The notes beneath the pieces are model-generated. The model did not search any database and was not told the origin of the DNA. It saw nothing but the letters and a program-made list of their open reading frames with translations. Positions 1-9,701 of a DNA stretch of 64,000 nucleotides are shown here, piece by piece; position 1 is the stretch's first letter; every line of letters starts with the position of its first letter. The translations under genes were made by a program, and so were the position numbers. Location of the stretch: positions 248,001-312,000 of the forward strand of contig JAIPEG010000001.1 in NCBI GenBank assembly GCA_021737405.1, written 5' to 3'. This DNA comes from Bacteriovoracaceae bacterium. GTDB taxonomy: Bacteria; Bdellovibrionota; Bacteriovoracia; Bacteriovoracales; Bacteriovoracaceae.

Positions 1-1
1 C

Positions 2-739
2 TACAAGAAAAGACCAGGAACCATTGGTATCTGTGGAATTATTCAAAACCGCTTTAAAATTGATACCGTTACTCACCTTCTTTGCAATGGTTTTACTAAA
101 GAAGAAACAGAAGATGCATTAATTGAGCTGCAATACTTAGGCATTCACAATGTCCTCGCCTTACGAGGAGATGGTCTTAATTACTCAAAGAAAGTTGATA
201 AGGCCCGCACAGTTAATCGCTACGCCATTGATCTCGTTGAACAGATTGAAGACATGAAAAAAGGAAACTTCCTTGATGAGCTAACAGGAGCTGAGCCTCT
301 TAACTTTTGTACAGGAGTTGCAGGTTATCCAGAAAAACATTTTGAAGCACCGAACATGAAGCTTGATCTTCATTGGCTAAAAAAGAAAGTTGAGGCCGGA
401 GCTGAATATGTTGGCACCCAAATGTTCTTTGATAATAAGAATTACTGGAGTTACGTAGATCAGTGTAGAGCTGAAGGCATTAATATCCCAATCGTACCTG
501 GGCTAAAGATTCTAAAAAGCGTTAGCCAACTTCAAAGTATTCCCAAACACTTTTATATAAACTTTCCAGATGAATTAGTTGATGAAGTGATGGAAAACCC
601 AGAGCACGTAAAAGAAATTGGCATCAAGTGGGCCATCAAACAAACGGAAGACCTCATTAACGGAGGCGCTCCATGTGTTCACTTCTATATTATGAATGAC
701 ACTGAAAGTGTTTTACAGGTCGTTAAGAAATTCCGCTAA
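2..739 (+). CDS. metF: 5,10-methylenetetrahydrofolate reductase, 5'-truncated by the window edge
   Basis: Reading frame 2 is open from the first base, so the gene enters from outside the window and only the C-terminal ~245 residues are seen. MetF reduces 5,10-methylene-THF to 5-methyl-THF with NAD(P)H and FAD, supplying the methyl group used by methionine synthase. Seen here: a [19 protein letters not shown]-like stretch followed by LRGDG, and further on the [13 protein letters not shown] and IVPGLKIL segments, all typical of the MetF TIM barrel. The ATG at 254 is internal and not the true start. The next gene, metH, follows after 17 bases on the same strand, so the two steps of methyl transfer to homocysteine are almost certainly co-transcribed. 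Confidence 0.95.
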   Translation, partial: YKKRPGTIGICGIIQNRFKIDTVTHLLCNGFTKEETEDALIELQYLGIHNVLALRGDGLNYSKKVDKARTVNRYAIDLVEQIEDMKKGNFLDELTGAEPLNFCTGVAGYPEKHFEAPNMKLDLHWLKKKVEAGAEYVGTQMFFDNKNYWSYVDQCRAEGINIPIVPGLKILKSVSQLQSIPKHFYINFPDELVDEVMENPEHVKEIGIKWAIKQTEDLINGGAPCVHFYIMNDTESVLQVVKKFR

Positions 740-756
740 ACCTAAAAGGCAAGAAA

Positions 757-3700
757 ATGAATCTAGAAAAAACTCAAGCTTTTAAGAAGCTTCACTCTTT
801 ATTGGAAGAACGAATCGTTTTCATGGATGGCGCCATGGGAACAATGATTCAGCAACATAAACTTGAAGAAGAAGATTTTCGTGGTGAGCGTTTTAAGGAT
901 CACAACAGTGACCTTAAAGGAAATAATGACCTCTTAAGTCTCACTAGACCCGACATCATCGAGGAAATTCATTATCAATACTTATTGGCCGGCGCCGATA
1001 TTATTGAGACAAACACTTTCTCAGGCACACGAATTGCCCAGGCTGACTATAAGCTTGAAGATGTGGTGCCTGATATTAATCGAGAGTCTGCAAGAATTGC
1101 CAAACGAGCATGTGAGAGAATTCAAAAGGAATTTGGGCGCACTTGTTTTGTTGCGGGTGCCATGGGTCCTACAAATCGCACGGCCTCCATGAGTCCCGAC
1201 GTTAATAACCCAGCCTTTAGGGCCGTGAGCTTTGATGAACTTAAAAAAGATTATTATGAACAGGCAAAGGCCCTCGTTGAAGGTGGCGCTGATATTCTTT
1301 TACCAGAGACCACTTTTGACACCCTTAACTTAAAGGCCGCGCTCTTTGCTATTCAAGAATTAAAAGAAGAACTGGGTCAAGATATTCCCGTCATGATCTC
1401 AATTACGATTACTGATCAATCTGGCCGAACTTTATCTGGCCAAACAGTAGAGGCCTGCTGGAACTCTATTCGCCACGCAAAACCCGTAAGCATTGGTATC
1501 AATTGTGCTCTAGGCGCTAGAGAGATGAGACCTTTTATGGCCGAACTCTCTCGCATTGCTCCCATCTATACTTCTTGCTACCCAAATGCTGGTCTTCCTA
1601 ATCCCCTAGCGCCAACAGGCTACGATGAAACTCCTGATATTACCGGCCGTTTGATGAAAGACTTTGCTGAAGATGGTCTCATCAATATCGTTGGAGGCTG
1701 CTGTGGTACAACTCCTGCTCATATTGCTGCTATTGTGAAACATGTGAGTCCAGTGAAAGCGAGAAAGAAACCTCACGTTCTAGAGGCCATGCGCCTCTCA
1801 GGTCTCGAGCCCCTTACTATTTCTGATGAAAGAGTGACAAAGTTCTTTATGGTTGGTGAGAGAACCAACGTTACGGGTTCACCAAGATTTTCTAAACTCA
1901 TTAAAGAAGGAAAATTTGAAGAAGCACTCGATGTGGGAAGAAGCCAAGTCGAAAATGGCGCTAACATCATTGATATCAATTTTGATGAAGGCCTCATTGA
2001 CGGGGTTGAGTGCATGAGCCACTTCCTAAACCTTGTAGCAGCAGAGCCTGATATTAGCCGCGTGCCTATCATGATTGACTCCTCAAAATGGGAAGTCATT
2101 GAAGCGGGTCTAAAGTGTGTTCAAGGAAAGGCCATCGTTAATTCCATTTCTTTAAAAGATGGCGAGGAAGCTTTCTTAGAAAAAGCAAAACTTATTAAAA
2201 AATATGGTGCCGCCACGGTGGTGATGGCGTTTGATGAGAAAGGCCAAGCTGCCGAGAAAGACGATAAGGTTAGAATCTGTAAAAGGGCCTATGACCTTCT
2301 TGTAGAAAAAATTGACTTTGATCCTCGTGATATAATTTTTGATCCCAATATTTTAACCGTTGCGACGGGTATGGAAGAGCATAATAATTATGCCGTTGAT
2401 TTTATTGAAGCTGTAAGAGAGATCAAAGTGGTCTGTCCGGGCGCTTTAACGTCAGGTGGAGTCTCAAACCTCTCCTTTAGTTTTCGTGGAAATAATATCG
2501 TTAGAGAGGCCATGCATTCCTGTTTTCTCTATTACGCCATTGAGGCAGGCCTTGATTTAGGTATCGTGAACGCAGGAATGCTTGAGGTTTACGAAAATAT
2601 TAAGCCAGACCTTAAAGAAAAAGTGGAAAACGTACTCTTTAACAGAAGTCTTGAGGCCACAGATGAGCTGATTGAATTTTCAGAGCAATTTAAAGGTCAA
2701 TCGAATAAGAAAGATCGCAATGACCTCTCATGGCGAGAATTAGCCTTACAAGAGAGAATTACCCATGCTCTTGTTAATGGGATTACGGAATATATTGAAA
2801 AAGACACCGAAGAAGCGAGAGCTCAGCTAGGAAGACCCCTTGATGTTATTGAAGGTCCGCTCATGTCCGGCATGAGAGTTGTTGGTGATCTCTTTGGTTC
2901 AGGAAAAATGTTCCTCCCTCAGGTTGTTAAGTCGGCTCGAGTAATGAAGAAGGCCGTCGCCTATCTTGAACCTTTTATGGATGAAGAAAAGAGAAAGAAC
3001 CCCAATCAAAAAGAGCAGGGAACTTTTTTGATCGCCACCGTTAAAGGTGATGTTCACGATATTGGTAAGAATATTGTTGCCGTGGTTCTCGCCTGTAACG
3101 GCTACAAAGTCGAAGACATGGGAGTCATGGTCTCATGTGAGCAAATACTAAAACGCGCGGAAGAGATTAACGCCGATATCATTGGTCTCTCTGGTCTTAT
3201 TACTCCAAGTCTTGATGAGATGATTTTTAATGCTCAGGAGATGGAAAAAAGAGGCATGAAAACACCTCTTCTTATTGGTGGGGCCACAACCTCAAAAATG
3301 CATACGGCCGTCAAGATTGCCGAACACTACTCTCAGCCAATTGTTCAAGTTGGAGATGCTTCACTTGTGGTTGATGTTTGTTCAAAACTATTGAGTGATA
3401 AAGAGAGTGAAAATTATAAGTTAGAAATTAAAGCATCCCAACAAAGCCTTCGAGAACGCTTTCATAAAGGGGATGATCGAAAAACCCTCTCCCTAGAAGA
3501 AGCCCGAAGCCGCTCTCCTGAAATTGATTGGAATAAAATCAAACTTGAAGCCCCGGATAAGACAGGCATAAGCACATGGGAAAATATCCCGCTAGATCAG
3601 ATTGTCCCTTTCATTGATTGGTCTCCATTCTTTTGGACATGGCAGATGAAAGGTACTTATCCAAAAATTTTAGAATCTGATAAGTATGGAACAGAGGCCA

Positions 3701-4443
3701 AGAAACTTTTTAAAGACGCCTCAAAAATGCTTTCAGACATTGTTAAAAATAATCGTTTTAGGCCAACCGCCGTTTGGGGGCTTTGGCCTGCAAACTCAGA
3801 AGGCGATGATGTCCGCCTCTTTAAAGATGAAAAGAGATTAGACACACTAGAAGTTCTTCACTTTTTAAGACAACAAAAACAAAATGACGATTCCCTCCCT
3901 TATCGCTCCCTTGCTGATTTTGTCGCACCAATTGGTCACAATGATTACTGTGGAGGCTTCGTTGTCACAATGGGTTCTGAAGTAGAGGCCTATGCGAAGA
4001 CATTTCAAGATCAGGGTGATGACTATTCTTCCATTATGGTAAAGGCCATTGGCGATCGACTAGCAGAAGCACTAGCCGAAATGCTCCACAAGAAGGTTCG
4101 AGACAACTGGAAGTTTGGCCTTACTGAAGAGCTAACTCAAGAAGAACTTATTAAAGAAAAGTACCGTGGAGTAAGACCAGCTCCTGGCTACCCCGCATGT
4201 CCCGATCATACGGAAAAAGAAATTCTCTGGCGTCTACTTGATGCCGAAAAGAATACCGGAGCCACTCTAACAGAAAACTATGCCATGAACCCCGCGAGTT
4301 CTGTATCAGGCTTTTATATGCAGTACCCTCATTCAAAGTATTTTAATCTTGGAATTATTGGTCATGATCAACTTGAAGATTATGCTAAGAGAAAGGGAAA
4401 AACTGTAGAAGAGATGAAAAGGTGGCTCTCGCCTAATCTATAA
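757..4443 (+). CDS. metH: Cobalamin-dependent methionine synthase
   Basis: Cytosolic enzyme that transfers the methyl group of 5-methyl-THF through cobalamin to homocysteine. At 1228 residues it is full length for MetH. Domains in order: homocysteine-binding barrel, with zinc ligands visible in [10 protein letters not shown] (about residue 250) and the [11 protein letters not shown] motif (Cys315, Cys316); pterin-binding barrel starting near [13 protein letters not shown] (about residue 365); cobalamin cap and Rossmann domain with DVHDIGKN (His767 is the lower axial ligand); and a C-terminal AdoMet reactivation domain with [12 protein letters not shown]. All four modules appear intact. It lies 17 bases after metF, with an AGGCAAG-type weak ribosome site before the ATG. 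The need for B12 fits the B12 uptake operon at 11848-16312. Confidence 0.97.
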   Translation: MNLEKTQAFKKLHSLLEERIVFMDGAMGTMIQQHKLEEEDFRGERFKDHNSDLKGNNDLLSLTRPDIIEEIHYQYLLAGADIIETNTFSGTRIAQADYKLEDVVPDINRESARIAKRACERIQKEFGRTCFVAGAMGPTNRTASMSPDVNNPAFRAVSFDELKKDYYEQAKALVEGGADILLPETTFDTLNLKAALFAIQELKEELGQDIPVMISITITDQSGRTLSGQTVEACWNSIRHAKPVSIGINCALGAREMRPFMAELSRIAPIYTSCYPNAGLPNPLAPTGYDETPDITGRLMKDFAEDGLINIVGGCCGTTPAHIAAIVKHVSPVKARKKPHVLEAMRLSGLEPLTISDERVTKFFMVGERTNVTGSPRFSKLIKEGKFEEALDVGRSQVENGANIIDINFDEGLIDGVECMSHFLNLVAAEPDISRVPIMIDSSKWEVIEAGLKCVQGKAIVNSISLKDGEEAFLEKAKLIKKYGAATVVMAFDEKGQAAEKDDKVRICKRAYDLLVEKIDFDPRDIIFDPNILTVATGMEEHNNYAVDFIEAVREIKVVCPGALTSGGVSNLSFSFRGNNIVREAMHSCFLYYAIEAGLDLGIVNAGMLEVYENIKPDLKEKVENVLFNRSLEATDELIEFSEQFKGQSNKKDRNDLSWRELALQERITHALVNGITEYIEKDTEEARAQLGRPLDVIEGPLMSGMRVVGDLFGSGKMFLPQVVKSARVMKKAVAYLEPFMDEEKRKNPNQKEQGTFLIATVKGDVHDIGKNIVAVVLACNGYKVEDMGVMVSCEQILKRAEEINADIIGLSGLITPSLDEMIFNAQEMEKRGMKTPLLIGGATTSKMHTAVKIAEHYSQPIVQVGDASLVVDVCSKLLSDKESENYKLEIKASQQSLRERFHKGDDRKTLSLEEARSRSPEIDWNKIKLEAPDKTGISTWENIPLDQIVPFIDWSPFFWTWQMKGTYPKILESDKYGTEAKKLFKDASKMLSDIVKNNRFRPTAVWGLWPANSEGDDVRLFKDEKRLDTLEVLHFLRQQKQNDDSLPYRSLADFVAPIGHNDYCGGFVVTMGSEVEAYAKTFQDQGDDYSSIMVKAIGDRLAEALAEMLHKKVRDNWKFGLTEELTQEELIKEKYRGVRPAPGYPACPDHTEKEILWRLLDAEKNTGATLTENYAMNPASSVSGFYMQYPHSKYFNLGIIGHDQLEDYAKRKGKTVEEMKRWLSPNL

Positions 4444-4444
4444 A

Positions 4445-5854
4445 TTAACGACAATTCGTGATCGCCCAAATATTGGAGCGGTCACGCCATCCTCCATAAT
4501 TATACTTAAAAAGCCAAAATGGATAAGTAGAATATAAGAGATCGCAATTTTCCTTGGTCAAAAGACTCTGAAGATCCATGTATTTGGTTGTTAAAACAAA
4601 ACCCTTTAAAACTTCCTCTATTGTGCCTCTCTCGATTAACTCCGTCTTTTCAGATAAGTAGAACTTTAATTCTAGGCTGGGGTTAGCTCGTCCCATTTGT
4701 GAGACAAATTGCAATGACTTAATCTTATGATCGGCCAAGGCCTCATAGAACTTTAAAGGTGTGTAAGCCGGCTTAAAAGTTATCAGTGTAAGGAGGATCA
4801 GGTTTTGAGCGCCAAGGAGGATCAAAAAAACTCTAAACCACTTTAATTTTAAAAGGGAGCGCTCTTGAATAAAAAGAAAACCCATTAGAATTAAGACGGG
4901 AGTAATGGGATAGAGAAAGCGCAGCTCCTTGTGACCAATTAATTGATGAATCAGAATAAATAGGGTAACGGCCCACGTAAGAAGATGCTTTGGTCTCTCT
5001 TTTAAAAACCAGAGCCAGCCGACCCACATGAGAACGCCAAAAAGCCCTAACTTCGTCATCGACATTTTAAAGTAATGGTAAAAGGGATGAGTTCCAAAAC
5101 CACTGACCTTATCAAGAATGATATTTTGATAAACATAATTCCAAGGGGAAAAGGAAATATGCCCATAACCCCAAGAATCAATCCCAAGTTCTAAAAGAAA
5201 CATTCCAATTTGTGGTAGGCAAAAAAAGATCAGCCAATTTTTTAAAGACACTTTTTTGAGGATTAATAAAAAGAGCCCAATACTTAAAACGAAGAAACCA
5301 AGTTGATGACGAAAAAGAAAAGAGAGTCCTGAAAGTAATGAAAAGAGTAATATATCTTTAGAAATCAGTTTCTCTTTTATGAGTGTACTCAGAGACAACA
5401 AAAGAAAGACCGTGCTCCAATTCTCTGAGCTGGTTCTCACTTGCATAAATTTTACAAAGAAAGCGAAATTCAAAAATAAGGCAAAGACTTTATAAAGGAT
5501 CTCATCATTAAAATATACTCGTACCCTTTGAGTAAAAAGACTTAGAGAAAACCATGAGGCCGTGGCCGAAATAAGGCGAAGCCCTAAGGCCATATCAAAA
5601 GCATTTAATCCTAGAATTTTAAAAATATTTAGAAAATGGAGAAATAACCCTGGAAGACTCCACGGCCGAAGCTCTGTCGTATGTTCCCAAGAGGAGAGCT
5701 CAGTGATTAAACCAAGTTTCAGGGCAGCAAAGTCAATGGCATAATACTGCTCATCAGGATGATAGAAGCCAACGGAAAAAATTGAAACGACGAAGGTCAA
5801 AATTAAGGAGACGACAAAAATATTGTTTAAGGATAATTTCCTAATATTTTCCAA
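4445..5854 (-). CDS. GT22-like (ALG9/PIG-B type) polytopic glycosyltransferase
   Basis: A 469-residue integral membrane protein with about nine to eleven hydrophobic segments. Near the N-terminus, after the first membrane segment, it carries HPDEQYY, which matches the HPDE motif of GT-C family 22 mannosyltransferases (ALG9, ALG12, PIG-B). Later HKELRFLYPITPVL matches the HKE(E/L)RF(L/I)(F/Y)P motif of the same family. These enzymes use a polyprenyl-linked sugar donor and act on the outer face of the membrane; the acceptor here is unknown. The gene stands alone and converges on metH, only one base separating the stop codons. GT22 members are best known from eukaryotes, with scattered bacterial examples. 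The family call is good; the substrate is not known. Confidence 0.75.
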   Translation of the reverse strand: MENIRKLSLNNIFVVSLILTFVVSIFSVGFYHPDEQYYAIDFAALKLGLITELSSWEHTTELRPWSLPGLFLHFLNIFKILGLNAFDMALGLRLISATASWFSLSLFTQRVRVYFNDEILYKVFALFLNFAFFVKFMQVRTSSENWSTVFLLLSLSTLIKEKLISKDILLFSLLSGLSFLFRHQLGFFVLSIGLFLLILKKVSLKNWLIFFCLPQIGMFLLELGIDSWGYGHISFSPWNYVYQNIILDKVSGFGTHPFYHYFKMSMTKLGLFGVLMWVGWLWFLKERPKHLLTWAVTLFILIHQLIGHKELRFLYPITPVLILMGFLFIQERSLLKLKWFRVFLILLGAQNLILLTLITFKPAYTPLKFYEALADHKIKSLQFVSQMGRANPSLELKFYLSEKTELIERGTIEEVLKGFVLTTKYMDLQSLLTKENCDLLYSTYPFWLFKYNYGGWRDRSNIWAITNCR

Positions 5855-5972
5855 TGATGACCTTAAAAAGAGTATTTAATATAATTTAATATCTTATCAA
5901 ATTTGACGCTCTCTTGTAAAAATTCGGCCATTTTAAATGGGAATAGACTCACTGCTATGTTAAGATTTCTGC

Positions 5973-6821
5973 ATGAAATCGACCTACAATAAATTTATCG
6001 CGAGAATTAGATGGATTAAGAAATACCTCCCCTTTCTTGTTCCTGAAGTCGATAAAATCAAGATCAGCGATAAACTCACAATTTTCTATTCTCTAAAGGA
6101 TGTTGCAGGCCCTAGTTTTGATATTGGCTATGATCGATTAAAGGCCTTTGAAAATTATGAAATCTTAGATAAGTCCCTTCTTTTAAAATACCTAAAAAAT
6201 GACTCTGTCTTCTTTGATATTGGCGCCAATATTGGCCACTTCAGCTTTTACTTTAAAGAAAAATACCCGCGTCTTAAGTGCCATCTCTTTGAACCTGTTC
6301 CAAAGCTTGCCAATTGTATTACCCAGACCATTAAGGAATCTCAAATTCAAGACGTCACTCTTCATCAGCTAGGACTCTCAAACATTACCGGAGAAGCGAC
6401 CTTCTTTATTGATGACTACAATGACGGGGGTCACAGCTTAAAAGTCGATAAAGTTTCGAAAAAATCTCGAAAAGGGACTCAACTTACGATCAAAACCTTT
6501 CGTCTGGATGATTATTTTTCTAGTATGAATCTAAATAAAGTAGATGTGCTAAAAGTAGATATTCAAGGGGCTGAGTTTGATTTTATTGAAGGTGCTAAAG
6601 AGACCTTAAAAAAATGTAGGCCTATCATGCTTATTGAAGTTGACTCTCATGCTGTCGGTAAATTCATCACTCTTTTAAAAGAGAGTGTCGGTGATATTTA
6701 TGACGTCTTTACGTCAGAAGAAGAGCCTATTAAAGACGAGAAGAAGATCATTGAAATAGAAGCTGAGTATCAAGCTGATGGCAAAAAAGAGGGTAACTTT
6801 CTCTTCTTACCCAAGAGTTAA
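5973..6821 (+). CDS. FkbM-family SAM-dependent methyltransferase
   Basis: A 282-residue protein with the FkbM signature. FFDIGANIGHFSFYF (about residue 80-95) is the SAM-binding motif I; HLFEPVPK follows as the acidic end of strand beta2; VDVLKVDIQGAEFDFIEGA (about residue 193-211) is the characteristic FkbM motif. Family members O-methylate sugars and small molecules, often in polysaccharide or natural-product loci. The N-terminal ~45 residues are basic and may dock on a membrane or partner. It stands alone, and its 3' end overlaps the convergent oxidase gene by 15 bases. The substrate cannot be predicted; the nearby GT22-like gene makes a glycan acceptor plausible. Confidence 0.88.
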   Translation: MKSTYNKFIARIRWIKKYLPFLVPEVDKIKISDKLTIFYSLKDVAGPSFDIGYDRLKAFENYEILDKSLLLKYLKNDSVFFDIGANIGHFSFYFKEKYPRLKCHLFEPVPKLANCITQTIKESQIQDVTLHQLGLSNITGEATFFIDDYNDGGHSLKVDKVSKKSRKGTQLTIKTFRLDDYFSSMNLNKVDVLKVDIQGAEFDFIEGAKETLKKCRPIMLIEVDSHAVGKFITLLKESVGDIYDVFTSEEEPIKDEKKIIEIEAEYQADGKKEGNFLFLPKS

Positions 6822-7910
6822 TTGAATTCTTTCGGCCATGGCCTTCGCTAACGCCGGAGAAGCAGTAAGCCCAGGAGACTCAATCCCTAAAAATTCATAA
6901 TAACCGGAAACGTTATGAACGGTGGGATCTCCTAACCAAAAATCTGGATAGAGTTTCCCATTAAGAAATATTTTTGAACGTATTCCACAATAATCGGCCT
7001 TTAGATCACTCTTTTGAATGCCCTTAAAGAGATTCGAAATAGAAGGGTACATTTTCTCTATGATATCTTCACTTACTGAGTGCTCATATCCCTTCTCACA
7101 ATCCTCAGTATCAGGACCAAAGCGAATAACACCATCCATATCAAAAGAAGTATGAACCCCTAAACCTAATAAATCCTTTGGAGGCACGGGATAAATAAGG
7201 GCCTTGTTATAGTAAGGGATATTTAGTTTTACATAATTTCCCTTAACCCAAAAAGATTCAATATCTCTAAGACCAAGACCTTTTCGAAGTTCTGGAGCAA
7301 AGCCTCCTATGGCATTGACAAAAATATCGCAAGTAAATGTCTCTCGACTTGTTCTTACGATAAATTTATCTCCGTCCTTGGTGACTTCTTCAATTGAGTA
7401 GTCGGGCATAAGGGGAATATCTGATTTATAAAGATCATCTCGAATTTTAGTTGTGGCCTCACTTGGGGAGATGATGCCGCTCATGGGACTAAAGAAGGCC
7501 TTCTCAACAAAACAGTATATTGATATCTCGTCTTTTTCAGTATCGCTGCACCATCTGAGACCTTGAACTCCATTGGCCTTAGCTTTATCAAAAAGCTCAA
7601 CCAGAGCAGGCACTTCTTCTTTAGAAGAGGCGACAAGGAATTTCCCACAACGCTTAAAGGAAATACCAAGTTCATTTGCTAATGACTCCCATAGAAGATT
7701 TCCTTCTAGACAGTATTTTCTCTTAAGTGAATCCAATGGATAATAGAGGCCCGCATGCAAGACCCCACTATTTCTTCCACTGGCAAGATCCCCAAAATAA
7801 TGACCCTTCTCTAAAAGGGCCTTATCTTTTTTGGGGTATAATTTATGAAGTTCTCTCATGGTAAGGAGACCAACAAGGCCTCCGCCACCAACGATTATGG
7901 GTAGATGCAT
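6807..7910 (-). CDS. lhgO: FAD-dependent oxidoreductase of the L-2-hydroxyglutarate oxidase (LhgO) family
   Basis: A 367-residue DAO-superfamily flavoprotein. The N-terminal GGGGLVGLLTMRELHKLYP is the dinucleotide-binding fold, followed by LLEKGHYFGDLASGRNSG and VLHAGLYYPLDSLKRKYC, which are characteristic of LhgO rather than of glycine or sarcosine oxidases. The C-terminal half has DYCGIRSKI and GYYEFLGIESPGLTASPALA, again typical. LhgO oxidises L-2-hydroxyglutarate to 2-oxoglutarate and feeds electrons to the quinone pool at the membrane. The first glycine box reads GGGGLVG, close to the usual GxGxxG. It is followed after nine bases by the 7920-8423 gene on the same strand, which lies upstream in transcription. 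Confidence 0.85.
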   Translation of the reverse strand: MHLPIIVGGGGLVGLLTMRELHKLYPKKDKALLEKGHYFGDLASGRNSGVLHAGLYYPLDSLKRKYCLEGNLLWESLANELGISFKRCGKFLVASSKEEVPALVELFDKAKANGVQGLRWCSDTEKDEISIYCFVEKAFFSPMSGIISPSEATTKIRDDLYKSDIPLMPDYSIEEVTKDGDKFIVRTSRETFTCDIFVNAIGGFAPELRKGLGLRDIESFWVKGNYVKLNIPYYNKALIYPVPPKDLLGLGVHTSFDMDGVIRFGPDTEDCEKGYEHSVSEDIIEKMYPSISNLFKGIQKSDLKADYCGIRSKIFLNGKLYPDFWLGDPTVHNVSGYYEFLGIESPGLTASPALAKAMAERIQLTLG

Positions 7911-7919
7911 GCTTCTAGA

Positions 7920-8423
7920 CTAGCTAGCTTTTAACACTCCGTCGACCAAATCCTCATAACCACAAACTCCATAGAAGAGTACTTTTTTGCCCTTGGTCAC
8001 TTCTTTTACGGGTTTTACTGTGCGCCTATTTCTTATATTTTCTAAAAAGAGATCTATTTCCTTTAACCTTCTCGAAAGCTCATCTTGCTCTTGTGGTTCT
8101 AGCCACACCTTCTTAACTCTTAATAAAGCATTCCCTTCCTTTTTAAAAATAAGATTCACCAAGGAAGAAAAGAGCTCCTTTATTTCGGCCTTCATTCCCT
8201 CCTGATCTTTAACAAGGGGAAGCCAATCCTTCTTTTGGCTCCAGTTGAGTTCATAAATGCCCCCCTGATAAGTGAGAACGCCTTGCTCGATCAGTTTAAA
8301 GAGAACAGCCTTTAAGAGCCCATTCTCTAAACCAGTATGTTCCTCTAATTCATCGAGACGTCGGCCTTTACTCTCTAGCGACTCAATGACAATTCTCTCT
8401 ATGACTAATATTGTTTTTCTCAT
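7920..8423 (-). CDS. Small protein of unknown function with a winged-helix-like N-terminus
   Basis: A 167-residue protein that I cannot assign to a named family. The first ~60 residues (RRLDELEEHTGLENGLLKAV ... LIEQGVLTYQGGIYEL) read like a winged helix: a helix-turn-helix followed by a short beta wing. The middle is helical and charged, and the end (GKKVLFYGVCGYEDLVDG) resembles the closing segment of the TIGR02147-type putative regulators common in Bdellovibrionota and Fibrobacteres, though the protein is shorter than those. It lies 23 bases downstream of another small HTH-like gene on the same strand, so the pair is probably one transcription unit. A regulatory role is inference only. Confidence 0.55.
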   Translation of the reverse strand: MRKTILVIERIVIESLESKGRRLDELEEHTGLENGLLKAVLFKLIEQGVLTYQGGIYELNWSQKKDWLPLVKDQEGMKAEIKELFSSLVNLIFKKEGNALLRVKKVWLEPQEQDELSRRLKEIDLFLENIRNRRTVKPVKEVTKGKKVLFYGVCGYEDLVDGVLKAS

Positions 8424-8446
8424 CTTCTTATTGTCCTTTTTAAAAA

Positions 8447-8770
8447 TTAAGCCGCTTTAGGCATGTCTTGTAGGTAATCCGAGAGTCTCTTTTCTCTCTC
8501 CCATTGAATGCGAAATTCCTTTGTCATGTCTCCTGATAATCTTTCATCCTGAATTTCTTGAATAACATTTTTCCAGTCCAATTCATCACCAGAGTTTTGT
8601 TTTAGAAAAGACTGAAAGATTTCAAACTCACCAATTTTCATTTCGGCCCCATGAAAGAGACGAAAGAGGCGGGTTCGCTCGATTCCCGTCAGGGTGGAAT
8701 ACTCATCAAGAGTCTTCTTTCCAGTTTCTTCGAAAAACCGACTCAATGTTTCCTTTTGCAAAATACTCAT
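8447..8770 (-). CDS. Small putative DNA-binding protein (HTH-like)
   Basis: A 107-residue protein with no recognised family. The segment KTLDEYSTLTGIERTRLFRL (about residues 18-37) has the spacing of a helix-turn-helix, with a Gly in the turn, and the rest is helical and charged. The start is supported by a perfect AGGAGG ribosome site seven bases before the ATG. It is divergent from the EEP-fold gene at 8925, and the 154-base gap between them contains a 19-base inverted repeat that could be an operator. It is followed by the winged-helix-like gene at 7920-8423, so a two-gene regulatory operon is possible. Confidence 0.6.
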   Translation of the reverse strand: MSILQKETLSRFFEETGKKTLDEYSTLTGIERTRLFRLFHGAEMKIGEFEIFQSFLKQNSGDELDWKNVIQEIQDERLSGDMTKEFRIQWEREKRLSDYLQDMPKAA

Positions 8771-8887
8771 TAAACCTCCTGAGATTTCTCTTATTGCTAA
8801 ACTGAACCCAGCAAGAACAGTGCCGACTGTTGTTATTTGATAAGTTATTAATTTTCTTTGTTCTTCTAGGTAGGAGGCCCACTACTT

Positions 8888-8906
8888 TTGGTCTAAAATA
8901 GACCAA
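8888..8906. promoter_or_regulatory. 19-base perfect inverted repeat, possible operator
   Basis: TTGGTCTA-AAA-TAGACCAA is a perfect 8+3+8 repeat lying 18 bases upstream of the ATG at 8925 and just before its AAGGAG ribosome site. The centre contains TAAAAT, which could serve as a -10 box, so a bound repressor would block transcription. A small HTH-like protein is encoded divergently at 8447-8770. As RNA the repeat could also form a short hairpin. The operator function is inferred. Confidence 0.45.
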
Positions 8907-8924
8907 GTATGAAGGAGTCATAGA

Positions 8925-9701
8925 ATGCTTTGTGTCATGAGCACCAATATTCGCTTTTCTAACCCACATGATGGGGAAAATGATTGGCCTAATAGAAAGG
9001 ACTTTCTTGCTTCACTCGTGAAGAGAGAATCTCCCGTTCTTCTTGGCACTCAAGAAGGAAGAGAGCCTCAAATTCGCGAGCTTCAAGACCTTATTCCAGA
9101 ACTTCAACTCGTTGACGGTCATCGAGACTGGATTGAAGAGCGGATGTACCCTTGTATCTTTGTTGATACAAAGAGATTTGATATTTTAGAAAGTGGAGAT
9201 ATTTGGCTCTCCTCCACTCCTGATGTGGCCGGATCAAAGTCTTTTAATTCAGCCTTTCCAAGGTTGTGCACCTTTGCTCAATTGAAAGAAAAAAGTAGTG
9301 GCTTAAAAATGACTTATGCTAATTGCCACCTCGATCACGTTGAAGAAGAGACGAGAATTGAGCAGGCAAAAGTTTTATGTCTTGAGCTTCGAAAGAAACT
9401 TACTAAAGGTAATCCACTTATCATCTCGGGTGACTTTAATACTTCTCCTCAGAGTAAGGTTAGAAAAATACTCACAAAAGAAATTGATCAATTAAATGAT
9501 CCCTGGATCAATCAGAATCTTCCGGAAGAGACGAGCTTTCATAAATTTGATGGTGAGGATCCCGATGGATCGGCGTCTCGAATCGATTGGATCCTACATC
9601 AAGCGCCACTTCGAGATAAATTGACCTATCTTGTAAAAGAGCACAGAAATGGCCTTTACCCCTCAGATCACTTCTTTGTGGTCTCTCATTTAGAATACTA
9701 A
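8925..9701 (+). CDS. Endonuclease/exonuclease/phosphatase (EEP) family hydrolase
   Basis: A 258-residue metal-dependent hydrolase of the DNase I-like fold. Visible motifs in order: STNIRFSN (metal-binding Asn), LLGTQEG (metal-binding Glu), ANCHLDH (catalytic His), ISGDFN (Asp/Asn pair), RIDWIL and PSDHFFV (terminal Asp-His pair). All active-site elements are present. Length and the DGENDWPNRK opening resemble the small EEP enzymes that act on phosphodiesters or phosphoesters, but the fold covers nucleases, sphingomyelinases and inositol phosphatases, so the substrate is open. No signal peptide is visible, suggesting a cytosolic enzyme. The start is set by AAGGAG nine bases before the ATG. Its 3' end overlaps the convergent psd gene by four bases. 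Confidence 0.85.
   Translation: MLCVMSTNIRFSNPHDGENDWPNRKDFLASLVKRESPVLLGTQEGREPQIRELQDLIPELQLVDGHRDWIEERMYPCIFVDTKRFDILESGDIWLSSTPDVAGSKSFNSAFPRLCTFAQLKEKSSGLKMTYANCHLDHVEEETRIEQAKVLCLELRKKLTKGNPLIISGDFNTSPQSKVRKILTKEIDQLNDPWINQNLPEETSFHKFDGEDPDGSASRIDWILHQAPLRDKLTYLVKEHRNGLYPSDHFFVVSHLEY

Noticed and set aside
1773-2099. 108-codon minus-strand frame inside metH
   Set aside because: metH is continuous and conserved here; the opposite frame is a shadow.
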